A stretch of DNA of 23,317 bases from Didymodactylos carnosus. Taxonomy: Eukaryota > Rotifera > Eurotatoria > Philodinida > Philodinidae. Below the pieces are notes generated by a model. That model worked only from the letters and a program-made list of their open reading frames with translations, had not been told where the DNA came from and did not search any database. The translations under genes and the position numbers were made by a program. Shown here one piece after another: positions 9,067 to 18,302 of the stretch. The first letter of the stretch is position 1; every line of letters starts with the position of its first letter. The DNA lies in NCBI GenBank assembly GCA_905250885.1, contig CAJNOQ010002641.1:1-23317 (forward strand), written 5' to 3'.

Positions 9067-10218
9067 AGAAAAACTTTATATAAAAGTGATTTTTAAGTGA
9101 AGTTGACCTTCCTCTTTTTCTTTGCCTCAGTTGACTACTACGCTACAGAACCTGCGGCGCAGTGAACACAAAAACCACATTTTTCAGTCGAGTTTGCCAC
9201 GTTCATTCTCAATGACAAAAATCCCAAGCCGCTATCACATGTGCAAAAAAGGTTACGCTGAAAATGCGTTCGCAACAGGAAGGCCATTTTTTCCAAAGAA
9301 CGAGGTCGGATAAGCGAGTGTTGAGCACCCCAATAAAACTCAGCAAAGTCACATATTCGGGATCAGCATAAAATTCTAAGTATTTTAGCCGCCTCACTTT
9401 AACTCACTTTTGTTTTTTTCAAAAAAACCAAAGGCGAAGGTCCCTCTTTAGTGCATCAAAACATTTTTAACTCTAAAATTTTGAAATACACATTTTCCGA
9501 TTCAGAATTTTATGCTGATCACGAATATCAGATTAAAAGTTAGAAAAAGTTGAAGGTGGATAGAAAACAGGCGAAACCGGATCGCCAGCTGTCTGGATCG
9601 CCGACGTCACAATCTTTCAGAATATGTCAATGCTAATTCAAGAACAATTTCGTAGAGCCAAGATGCAAAAAACGCAGTAAAAAATCCACGAAATCCTTCA
9701 GGTTTTTGCCAATATTCCCTAGAGTCAAGCTAAAAACAACATAAAATTCCGATTATAGACCTAACTATTTTCGCTGAATGTAGTGGTGAAAGCAAAAGCC
9801 TCGAAAAAGTTGTGAAACCTAGAAGATTCAAAACCTAGTTTGTTAGAAACCTTCTGGGAAACTCAGATTAATTTTAAAGTCTGTTTTGACTGTACAGGCT
9901 GAAAGCCGGTTGAATGTCGAGAAAAATGAGACGTTAAGGAGTTTACGACATTCCTTATCATTTCAGTGAAAAGCAGAAAAGTAGTGCTCTATTTAAAGTT
10001 TCTTTAAATAAAAAGCGTAGTCGAATACGGCCGTTTGTTGCATCTCTTGCTTATATGCTACAATACTCGATATTTTAAAAATAACGAATAAATTGGAAAT
10101 ATATAAATATGTATATGCCAATGTATATGAGCGAATCGTAACTTTTCTGTACAATTGCATTTTTGCGTATTTTTTGCTCTTGTTTTTATTACTACGAACC
10201 GATTTCGAAAAACTTTTT
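9067..10218. other. Expanded intron 6 of the EF-hand gene; one inverted pair
   Basis: No coding signal found. The stretch holds a 25-bp inverted pair with one mismatch (9353-9377 and 9504-9528, core GATCAGCATAAAATTCT), which looks like part of a decayed foldback. The frame at 9122-9313 (+) and its antisense partner at 9209-9397 are unsupported. The region just before exon 7 is T-rich, as expected near an acceptor. Confidence 0.45.
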
Positions 10219-10544
10219 TTATTTTGTTCCTTACACCGTGTCTTACTACCACAGAAAATTTCACAATGATATGAGAAAATGTTTCGAAAGATTTGGCAAA
10301 GGTGAACAAGTTCCAGAACAACTGATTCAAAGTAAACGCCTTACAAAATGGGAATTCATTAGCATGATTTACTGGCTTGAAGACTGAACAGTCAGGTCAC
10401 TGAGCTACGTGTGTCAAAAGTGAAAAATACCCGTTTTTTTATGATTCATCGACAGAAAAATATTTTTTTTCAAAGAAAGAAAGAAACAAAATTAAAAACA
10501 AAATAGCACGTTTTGTAGAACGTCGAATTCTCTACCCAGCAGCG
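10219..10544 (+). repeat. Left arm of a perfect 326-bp inverted duplication
   Basis: Every base I compared is the reverse complement of 11453-11778; both arms are 326 bases, so there is no indel. It contains the intron 6 acceptor, exon 7 and about 155 bases of 3' flank of the EF-hand gene, including the AGAAAGAAAGAAAC tract. The inner boundary is abrupt at AGCAGCG, where the truncated foldback begins. Confidence 0.92.
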
Positions 10545-10979
10545 ATTTTCAGTAATCGTTCTTCCTGGTAGAAAACAGTAAATATCGCTTTCAGCCGCGA
10601 AGATCGATTTGTACAAAGTTGAGCTCAGCAGATAAAATTTAGAAAATTAAATTTGCCATATCTTTGTCTCAAAGCTTAACTTTGGAAAACTTGTTTTTCA
10701 TGGTGTAAGACCAGAAATACCATCTTTTTGCCTAATTTCCAAGTGTTCCCCATGAAGCAAAAGTTTTTCAAAGTTGAGCTTTGGGACAAAGATATAGTAA
10801 GTTTAATTTCCCAAATTTCATCTCCGGCACTCAACTTTGTACAAATCGATGTTCTGGGTGAAAAATGATATTTACAGTTTCTAACACTGAAGAACGATTT
10901 CTGAAAATCTGATCCCAGTACATAGAATTTAGAAAATTAAATTTTCTACATTTTATGTTGCAGATTTAACTCTCAAAAA
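10545..10979. mobile_element. Foldback family F1, left-truncated copy
   Basis: It aligns with the complete copy at 18805-19299 from ATTTTCAG onward to the right terminus GCAGATTTAACTCTCAAAAA. Shared internal stretches include GATCGATTTGTACA, CAGCAGATAAAATTTAG and AGAAATACCATCTTTTT. The first 80 or so bases of the element are missing, cut exactly where the 326-bp arm begins. Bases 10980-11452, the rest of the spacer between the arms, show nothing I can identify. Confidence 0.8.
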
Positions 10980-11452
10980 AGAAACTATGATATGGTCATT
11001 TTTAATTGAAATAGTTTGCGTAATCTGTAAACGAAAATCTTGGGCTTCATTTTGCTATATAATGTAAAATTTTTCCAGAAGCATCCGCAATTGGACCTTG
11101 AAACTTCGTTAACGTAAAGAACTCATCATCTTCTATCACAGGTGCAAATTTCAAGTTGAAAAAACGGTCCCTTCAAATACCAGAACGAAAATAAACCTAA
11201 GAATCTCGAGCTTCAAAGTGAGTGGGGTAAGCCCTTTTTGTATTTTTTAGCCTTACAAACCATGTCTTGCGAAACATTTTGCACTTGTTTCCTATACTGC
11301 TTCAGAGGCGCTATATTTTGGTCTCTTCAGTTTTTCTTAAAAGTATCTTGCTAAAGAGACACACCGGTTTTAAATCTCGGGCTTCATTTATGCGTGAATG
11401 TGTTTTTTGCTTGTTTGAGAGGGAAGAAGTAAATAAAATAGAAACTGAATCA

Positions 11453-11778
11453 CGCTGCTGGGTAGAGAATTCGACGTTCTACAAAACGTGCTATTTTGTT
11501 TTTAATTTTGTTTCTTTCTTTCTTTGAAAAAAAATATTTTTCTGTCGATGAATCATAAAAAAACGGGTATTTTTCACTTTTGACACACGTAGCTCAGTGA
11601 CCTGACTGTTCAGTCTTCAAGCCAGTAAATCATGCTAATGAATTCCCATTTTGTAAGGCGTTTACTTTGAATCAGTTGTTCTGGAACTTGTTCACCTTTG
11701 CCAAATCTTTCGAAACATTTTCTCATATCATTGTGAAATTTTCTGTGGTAGTAAGACACGGTGTAAGGAACAAAATAA
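11453..11778 (-). repeat. Right arm of the 326-bp inverted duplication, with third copy of the last exon
   Basis: Exact reverse complement of 10219-10544. On the minus strand it carries the EF-hand last exon (11742-11610) with its acceptor and 3' flank. No other EF-hand exons accompany it within the window, so this is an orphan exon. The identity of the arms, across coding and non-coding bases alike, points to a very recent duplication or gene conversion. Confidence 0.92.
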
Positions 11779-13458
11779 TTAAAATGAGACGTCCCCCAGC
11801 TCTACACAACCCTTCTTTGCAATATTATAGAATTTATAAGAAAAGCCCTAAACATTCATTGTTAGCTGAATGCTATAGAAATAAGAAATGAATTTAGGAC
11901 TTTTCTTGTGAATTCGATAACTTTGCAAAGAAAGGTGGTATACAGCTGGATGAAGTCTCATTTTGATCAGAAATTTGCGAGTTCCATGTCTCGTTGAGAA
12001 AGGCGGTGGTTTCTTTTTGGAGTTTCTGAAAGACTGGTTTTCTAGAAAACCAAGTCTTCAGAGAGCTATCGGGAACCCCCATGATTATATTCGGAATCAG
12101 CATCCTCAATAACCTGTAACCCACTGGATTTCGATCAAAAAGCGATTGATCAGTTGAAACGTTCCCTGATAAGTCTGTTTTGAAGAGAGATAGAGTCGGT
12201 ATTTTGCGATGGAAATCTTCAGTAGATAGCCCTCTAAAACATTATGTATGCGCGTTTGTCAATTCCTTTTCGTTTCTGTGCTAGAGCGTTTTTACGGTTC
12301 ACAGTGAAAATCGGCCAGTTGATTTTACCATTTCTTTCGAAAATTCTTTGATCAGAAATGAGCGTCACCTGTACTTCTAGAATGTAAAACCCTTGCTTTT
12401 AGAGCCTTTCATCGAACGTGTCTTTTTTGCACCTCCTGCAAACTTCTCGAAACCACTGACATTGCGTTCATGATGCTTTTTACGTATAAAAACTCTGTTT
12501 CAAAAATGTTGAGTTGAATTTTCGAGCGAAACGGCAAAATTAACTGGCGAATTTTCCCTATGAACCGTAAAAACCAAGGAATTTTGTTAATAAAAAAAAG
12601 AGGTAGTTGGAGAGGAAGTGCCACCCTAGTCACACTTATAATTCATATAATTCAAGGATTTTGAATATTATGACCTTTACCGTGATGATCGCTAAAACTT
12701 TGCCAGATATACAACTTTTACACCAAAACCTTGTGTTTTTGTTTATTGTTGTTCAACCACTTTTGTGAGTTCAATCATGAACCTGTCCTAATGATAATAT
12801 AATAATGTTTAACAATGATACCGCTCGCATCTCAAAGTTCGATGACAATAAGACTAGGTCACGATAGACGAGGCTAAAACACTAATGACAGTTTGGCATA
12901 CAGCTTGTTTCAAATAGAAACATCTACAAATATTCTTGTCCTAGAAGTAATAATCGTTAAAATAATTGGACATGTATCATTATAGATATATTGTTACTTT
13001 TAAATAACAGCAATAAGCTTTTCAGAAAGAAAAGATCAACACTTAATAAATATATGTGTTTTTCTCTGTCTGTTATCATTTTCATTCGATGATGTAAAAG
13101 AAAAAAACAAAAGAGACAGAACTAAGTCGCGTGCAACAATTTACAAAAGAGAGACGTTCGGCAAAAGAAAAGAGAAATGAAAGAGAAAAATGAATGAATA
13201 AGGGAAAAATAACAACAACAGCATGAATAATAACACCACAAACGAATTGTAGTTTGTTTTAGTTATATAGAAAAAAACAACACAAATATTTTTTTACCAA
13301 GAATTGTTTATCAACAACACTTTGTTTGCTAAGTCCTATCATTACGTACTGGCTGCTTTCATTTATTTTAAATTTCAATAAAAAAAGCAACAGAAATGAT
13401 GAATAATAATAATGATAAAAGAGACGAAAAGAGAGCAGGACGCAGACATCATAAATTT
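11779..13458. other. Intergenic stretch, no convincing gene
   Basis: Frames at 11894-12124, 12409-12633 and 13259-13507 (all minus) resemble no protein I know; the last is rich in Phe, Leu and Tyr and is antisense-like AT sequence. The part from about 12990 downward is A-rich with AATAA runs and probably includes the 3' flank of the Vps4-like gene: reading the minus strand past its stop at 13459, candidate polyadenylation signals such as AATAAA are present near 13385-13370. Confidence 0.45.
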
Positions 13459-16196
13459 TTACATACACTTTGAAAACAAGAACGCAATAACACAAACGAA
13501 TATCCATGTTTCAATACACAATAAAATAACACCATTCAAATTTAGCCAACTTCCATGACCATACTCTTCTGTCAATATCTGATGTTGTCTCAAATCAGCA
13601 GCTCCAACAGTTGCTTTTTTTGTCGATAATGCAACTAACATATCCCTCTAAAATAAAAGATACATAGCTTTCTGATGTCGCATTATCTGTTTCGTATAAC
13701 TAGATTACACTCATGGCAGCAATATAAACATCTTGTCTATTTTTATAAGTTTCAGAATCTCTGAAATTACTATTTTAATCAAAGATTGAAGGCATGATAT
13801 AAACGATAGATCTTAATCATTTTTATTTCGTCTTCTTGCTTCTCAAACAAGAATTTTCTCTATGTCAAATATTTATTTCACCATTTTACACCCTATTGCG
13901 ATGAAACTTTCACAGAATGTTAGTTCTGTGCAAATATAGTTATGCTAAAGTTCCCTTGGCTTCATCTATCAGTATTTACATGTTGCTAAAAAATGGGACT
14001 CTGTTAGCTTTGAGAGAATGTGTTAACTTCAATTTAAAATCTCTCTGAACTCTATCGCATGTAAGATTACGGAGAATTTCTGTAAATACGAAACGCTTCA
14101 ACGGAAAATAACGATTGCAAATGCACTATACTTTTTCCTTTCTTTTGTCCTCAAAAGAGAAAACCATCAGCTTTTCTAGAATGATGTTTGGCCAAACATC
14201 GTCGTTTCTAATATGGAGAGAAGATTTCAACGTAAATCTGTTGTTGAGTCTAATGGTATAAAAAGAAACTAAGTTAATTTACCATTGTAACTGGTGGTTC
14301 GCATAATTCATCAGCTTTGATTTCGTCTAATGTAAGTGGTATAGCTTGAGGATCTCCCGGAGAGCATGCTGCCCATAAATCTGGTCCACCTGGCTGCGGA
14401 TTTTTAACCTAAAATAATAATTTACGACATACAGACACAAACTCATGAATGTTCTTTTATTATTTTACTCGTTTAAAATGTGTGGACTGTTGGAGACGCC
14501 GAATTGGTTTCCATAATGCTATAGAAGACAGAAGAATTGAACAAAAACTTCAACAAATAATACAACAACATGTACCTTCTCGTACAACTACTGCAATATC
14601 TGCGCCAGAATAGCTGAAATGAGAATAATCGGCATGAAAAACAATCTTTTAGAAATAATCAGTTTTCACTTACTTTTCTGACTTTTGAGATAATATTGTC
14701 CAATCTTTTTCAGTTAATGTGTGATGCGCATTTGGTCCAAGATGTAACTTAAACATTGATCTACGTGCTGCTTGGTCAGGTAGTGGTATGTATATTCGTT
14801 TTTTAAATCTAAGCGATATAATGAAAATATACATCAGTCAAAAGAAAATATCCGAACATTTTTATACTCTACTGTCGCCGAATAGCTGAATCCAAACCCC
14901 ATGGAATATTAGTAGCTGCAAGTATTAATACTCCTTGATTATTATTTCCAATATCTGATGAAAGACAAACGAATAATGACAGATACTTTCCACACTACGA
15001 CTATTTTAGACGTTTTACCTTGCATCTGTATAAGAAATTCTGTTTGGATACGTCTAGCAGATTCCGATAGATTATCTGTTCTTCTTGAACAATATTCATC
15101 GATTTCATCGATAAATACAATGGCTGGCTGCTTTTCACGTGCTAATTCAAATATATATCGAACGGATTCTACACTTTCGCCAAACCGTTGTGATAGTAAA
15201 TCCGCTGAGCTGACAGATATAAATGTACTTTTACATTCAGTCGCTATCGCTTTAGCTAAATAGGACTTTCCAGTGCCACATGGCTGATAAGGAAACCAAA
15301 AACATACTAATAATCTCAAAAACGATAGATTATCGAACCACTTACTCCGTACAGCAATATTCCAGTCCACGGTTTTCTGTTATCTAAAAACATGAGATAC
15401 ATTACCGACATCGTATAAACGGAGAAGGTTATTATTACAAATGTCCAAGCTTGCTCGCCGCTTCTTCACTACGGCCCTGTATAAGAATAAGTGAAAACTT
15501 CCAAACTTATTTCCGAGCAGTGGGCCTTACCAGGAAACAGGCGTGGAAATTTGATTGGTAATATAACAGCGTCTTTCAGAGCTTCTTTGGCCTTATCTAA
15601 GCCAACGACATCGTTAAATGAAACTTTTGTATCAGAAACAATGGAGCCTTGAAAAGAAAATAGTGAAAACCACCTTGAAAGAATTTATGTAAGTAAGATA
15701 TTCGTTAATACCTGCAAACTTTTGAGCTGTTTTTTCTTTTCTGGATCAACTTCATCGTCATCGTCTCCATTTTTTTTATTTCCACCACCACCACCTTCAG
15801 CAACTGCTTTCTTTTTACTATTGTCACTAAGGAGCAGTTTCCGAATCTGTTCTGCCCGATTAATATAACTTTCAGTTTTTTTAGTAAGCATCAATTTTGT
15901 GTCTGGGGCCATATTTCCATCTAGAAAAATAAAAGCAGAAAACATTTTAAAATATGACATGTTTTCTAATGTAATAGATCTTACGTTTTTTTGCTAGCAG
16001 AAGCCATTTTGCAGCAGACATATAATTTTCAGATGCTTTTCTATAATTTTTTTGTTCATCTTCTTTTGTAGCTATCTCAGCAAAATTAATTCCTTTCTAC
16101 AAAAGAAAACGAAATTTAAGAAATATCCGAAGAATTTTTGATGAATCTGTCTTGTTACCTTAATATAATCGGCTTGACCGCTAGCCGCTAGTGACT
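13459..16196 (-). CDS. Divergent Vps4-like AAA ATPase, 5' end missing
   Basis: Minus-strand exons: 16196-16159, 16096-15985, 15920-15712 (or to 15720), 15647-15531, 15383-15346, 15283-15019, 14954-14873, 14808-14674, 14613-14576, 14518-14469, 14408-14283, 13647-13459; about 460 residues. Vps4 is the AAA ATPase that disassembles ESCRT-III filaments on endosomes, at budding sites and in cytokinesis. In order: a MIT domain ([16 protein letters not shown]), an acidic Gly/Asp linker ending [30 protein letters not shown], Walker A G-PCGTGKS, Walker B IVFIDEID, sensor 1 [30 protein letters not shown] and the C-terminal helix ([15 protein letters not shown]). Oddities: pore loop 1 is SQRFGES where Vps4 has SKWLGES or similar; the second arginine finger is Gln; Walker A has Cys for the second Pro; and a hydrophobic tail follows the usual end. 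The exon 3 to 4 junction needs a weak donor (see findings). Most introns are 57-72 bases. The first exon, with the start codon, was not found. ATPase identity is secure; activity is not. Confidence 0.85.
13648..14282. other. Last intron of the Vps4-like gene (635 bp)
   Basis: On the minus strand it starts GTAAATTAAC and ends TTTTATTTTAG. It is ten times longer than most introns of this gene. It holds an exact 18-bp palindrome, GATGTTTGGCCAAACATC, at 14183-14200, and otherwise nothing I can name. Confidence 0.6.
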
Positions 16197-16265
16197 CTAG
16201 AAAAAATTTCAAATTAAAAGCGCAAATCATTCAAACACCATTCGATGCGTATTGAAAAGCTCGAA

Positions 16266-16913
16266 TCGAATGGTATATGAATGATTAGGGATCATCTTTA
16301 GTTTCATAGAAAAAAGTGACAAAGAATTCCGGTGGTATAGCTACGATCGATGGAAAAGTCTAGTATTAAATTCATAAAACTTGCTGCCAGGCTTCATTAA
16401 GTTTCTTATTAACAGATATAGTAGAGCTTTCCAAGACGCATCGAATGATATGTGAATGATCAGCGATCATCTTTGATTCCATAGAGAAAAGTGACCGACG
16501 GTTCGGGTAGCATAGCGGCCACCTATGAAAAGATCTAGTATTTGATTCATAACGACCGCTGTCAGGCTTCGTTAAGTTTCCTATTAACAGATATAGTAGA
16601 GCTTTCCAAGACGGATCGAATGATGTATGCATGATTAGAGATCAACTTTGGTTTCATAGAGAAAAGTGAACAATAGTTTCCTCGGCATAGTCTTGACCTA
16701 TGGAAAAGTCTAGTATTAGGTTGAGGAGAAAGTTCGAGCGCCGTGTTAAAATTAATATCGTACGTAATTTTACGTAGTACGTAAAATACGTATACCGTAA
16801 TTTTAACACGGCTCACGAACTTTTTCCTCAACCTAATATTAATTTCGTAGAACCTGGTGCCAGGCTTCATTAAGTTGCTTGTTAACACATGTTGCAGAGC
16901 TTTTCATGGCGCA
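16266..16913. repeat. 175-bp satellite, three tandem units
   Basis: Anchored on TCGAATG, units start at 16266, 16441, 16616 and a fourth begins at 16914. The first two spacings are exactly 175; the third is 298, which becomes 175 once the 121-bp MITE and its 2-bp target duplication are removed. Conserved motifs are ATCTTTGGTTTCATAGAGAA, CTATGGAAAAGTCTAGTATT and CCAGGCTTCATTAAGTTTCT. A short inverted copy of the unit start lies at 16228-16250. The array lies immediately upstream of the first readable Vps4-like exon. Minus-strand frames through it (16372-16632, 16562-16888) are chance, because 175 is not a multiple of three. Confidence 0.9.
16716..16836. mobile_element. 121-bp mariner-like MITE with TA duplication
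   Basis: The ends TTAGGTTGAGGA and TCCTCAACCTAA are inverted repeats that continue imperfectly (AAAGTTCG, CCGTGTTAAAATTA) almost to the centre, where TACGTAATTTTACGTA pairs with a second copy. TA flanks both sides (16714-16715 and 16837-16838). TA duplication and TTAGGTTG ends are established traits of mariner-type elements. Removing it restores the 175-bp satellite period exactly, which proves the insertion boundaries. Confidence 0.92.
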
Positions 16914-17475
16914 TCGAATGATGTATTGCGCTAGGTTCAATATGGTATAGTTACTGAGAAATGTTGAGTTTACAGTCATACTGTTGATGCTAAACTGTTG
17001 CCTGGTTTCAAGCAAATTCTGTCGGGTATATTCGACTGAAAGCGCGTATTGAAAGCGCAAGGACTTCAACCTTGGAAATCTGTTGCTAGTTCTGATGCCG
17101 TCATTGTCCGTGCTGCTCGTGACCGTGGCTATTACCTGTTCTCAATACCACATTTTCTGTACGGTAGTGGATGCGTAGGAGCCTGAACCGTAGTAGCCTA
17201 GCCACCAAACGTGCAAAGAAATAAAGAATAAGCACATGCCGTTTTACTTTGCATTTGTATTTCGTGTCACACACTTTGTTCAGAATTGGTAGATGAAGGA
17301 AAAGTTTTGTGCTGAACACTCAAAAATATTTTCTGTTGTGCCAATGCTCAGATCGCATTAGGCCATGGCCCACTGGCCCTCCACGTAGTTACGCTTATGT
17401 TTAACTTAGAAGAAACTAAGAATATACGTTGTTATTATTCGTTTAGAATCAGGTCACGTATAAGCTGCGGAAAAA

Positions 17476-17637
17476 ATGCAAGCGAGTTTTTCTACATATT
17501 GTAGTCTTTGCAATTTAGAGGACTTTTCAATCACAAAGCATACCAAGTGTGCGGAGAAACGGTATAACTACATCGCCCGTGAGCGCCTACAAAATTTAGT
17601 CATTCTTTTATCGCCATCGTGTGCAGGACAAGTTTAG
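17476..17637 (+). CDS. Possible 53-residue protein with Cys/His cluster
   Basis: ATG at 17476 to TAG at 17635. The peptide opens MQASFSTYCSLCNLEDF and continues ITKHTKCAEKRYNYIARER and LQNLVILLSPSCAGQV. A C-x2-C-x9-H-x2-C arrangement might bind zinc, though it fits no family I can name. Composition is protein-like, unlike neighbouring frames, but there is no promoter or splice evidence. It could be a stranded exon. Confidence 0.25.
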   Translation: MQASFSTYCSLCNLEDFSITKHTKCAEKRYNYIARERLQNLVILLSPSCAGQV

Positions 17638-17915
17638 TAGTGTACAGTTTTTGCCTCTCTACTCTTTCACGTATAATATACGATAAAGACGTGTAGTAGG
17701 AAAACATTGACAGTGGGTCAAGATATTCAGTCAAGCTGGTGGTTCTGGGGGTTTTAAACCTCGCTGAATCGATTGGTGATGATGTTGGAATTCCCCGACC
17801 TCTACTATTTTTTGTAATTGACAAGAATATGGTGTGTTTTCAAGTTTTAAGCCGATTTTTGGACTGTTAATCGGATTTAGACGAATGGAATGTTGCGAAT
17901 GATAGTTATTGAAAT

Positions 17916-18089
17916 TTAAAACAGTACGCGATCAGCTAATTGATTTATGAATAGGTTTTTGTTCACAGCGCTGTTCGTAAGTTTCTCTATTATATTCATC
18001 GTCCGATACTGTTTTCCTTCAAGTGTTAATTCTGAAACTTTTTGCCATATCTCGGAAATTTGTAGCATGTTCTCATTCATTATCATCAT
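17916..18089 (-). CDS. Possible 57-residue hydrophilic protein or exon
   Basis: A minus-strand frame runs from ATG at 18089-18087 to TAA at 17918-17916. It contains MLQISEIWQKVSELTLEGKQ then YRTMNIIEKLTN and LFINQLADRVLF, predicted to be helical. A second frame just upstream (to a TGA near 18080) ends HLLTDDDDNE. Neither is recognised; they may be remnants of one gene. Confidence 0.2.
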   Translation of the reverse strand: MMIMNENMLQISEIWQKVSELTLEGKQYRTMNIIEKLTNSAVNKNLFINQLADRVLF

Positions 18090-18302
18090 CGTCTGTTAGA
18101 AGATGCTCATTTTCACCATCTTTCGACAATTAAAGTAAACATGATTCTACAGGTACTGACTAATTTACGTAAACCACAAATTTAATCGATGATGTTTTTG
18201 CATTCTCTTAACTTTAACTTTCGTTCACAACACGTTCACAGCATGAACGCTCTGTCACGATTAGGATTGAATTCTCATCGTTTTCTAATTTTACGGACTG
18301 CA

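Larger units (their letters stand above)
6401..10387 (+). pseudogene. EF-hand calcium sensor (NCS/recoverin-like), seven exons, disrupted
   Basis: Proposed exons are 6401-6491, 6556-6579, 6641-6699, 6765-6819, 6877-6927, 8856-8955 and 10255-10387, all but one bounded by GT...AG and in matching phase, giving about 170 residues. The N-terminus MADKPITAEQMKRLLAAT leads to FLDKYPTG, which resembles the degenerate first EF-hand (CPxG) of neuronal calcium sensors. EF-hand 2 is FQTYD-x-DLNKVISPYEY. EF-hand 3 is the canonical 12-residue loop DVDGNGYLEGNE, whose last Glu is split over exons 6 and 7. The C-terminus is RLTKWEFISMIYWLED. Two defects: TAA at 6807-6809 replaces loop position 2 of EF-hand 2, and the exon 6 donor is replaced by a 112-bp copy of exon 7, which shifts the frame. 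Introns 1-4 are 57-65 bases; introns 5 and 6 are swollen to 1.9 and 1.3 kb by repeats. It is probably a pseudogene; readthrough or a sequence error is the alternative. The family assignment is by motif only. Confidence 0.7.
16931..18302. other. No firm gene; two short coding-like frames
   Basis: No exon of known family was found, including the missing first exon of the Vps4-like gene. Two short frames are listed separately. The minus frame at 17600-17824 (with RGRGIPTSSPIDSARF) is unrecognised. Confidence 0.4.

Noticed and set aside
11667-11891. Plus-strand frame across the right arm of the inverted duplication
   Set aside because: It is antisense to the orphan EF-hand exon and runs out into unrelated flank; the same peptide appears at 10058-10330 for the same reason.
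14183-14200. Exact 18-bp palindrome GATGTTTGGCCAAACATC as a regulatory site
   Set aside because: A single occurrence inside an intron with no second copy or known factor; chance cannot be excluded.
14958-15263. 101-codon plus-strand frame
   Set aside because: It is the antisense of the AAA core exon of the Vps4-like gene, with no recognisable protein.
16372-16888. Overlapping minus-strand frames with a repeated ESSTISVN-KLNEAW peptide
   Set aside because: The peptide repeats because the DNA is a 175-bp satellite; 175 is not divisible by three and the frame changes between units.
18062-18130. Acidic frame ending HLLTDDDDNE as the C-terminus of a gene
   Set aside because: Only about 18 codons are open after an upstream stop and no acceptor is visible.
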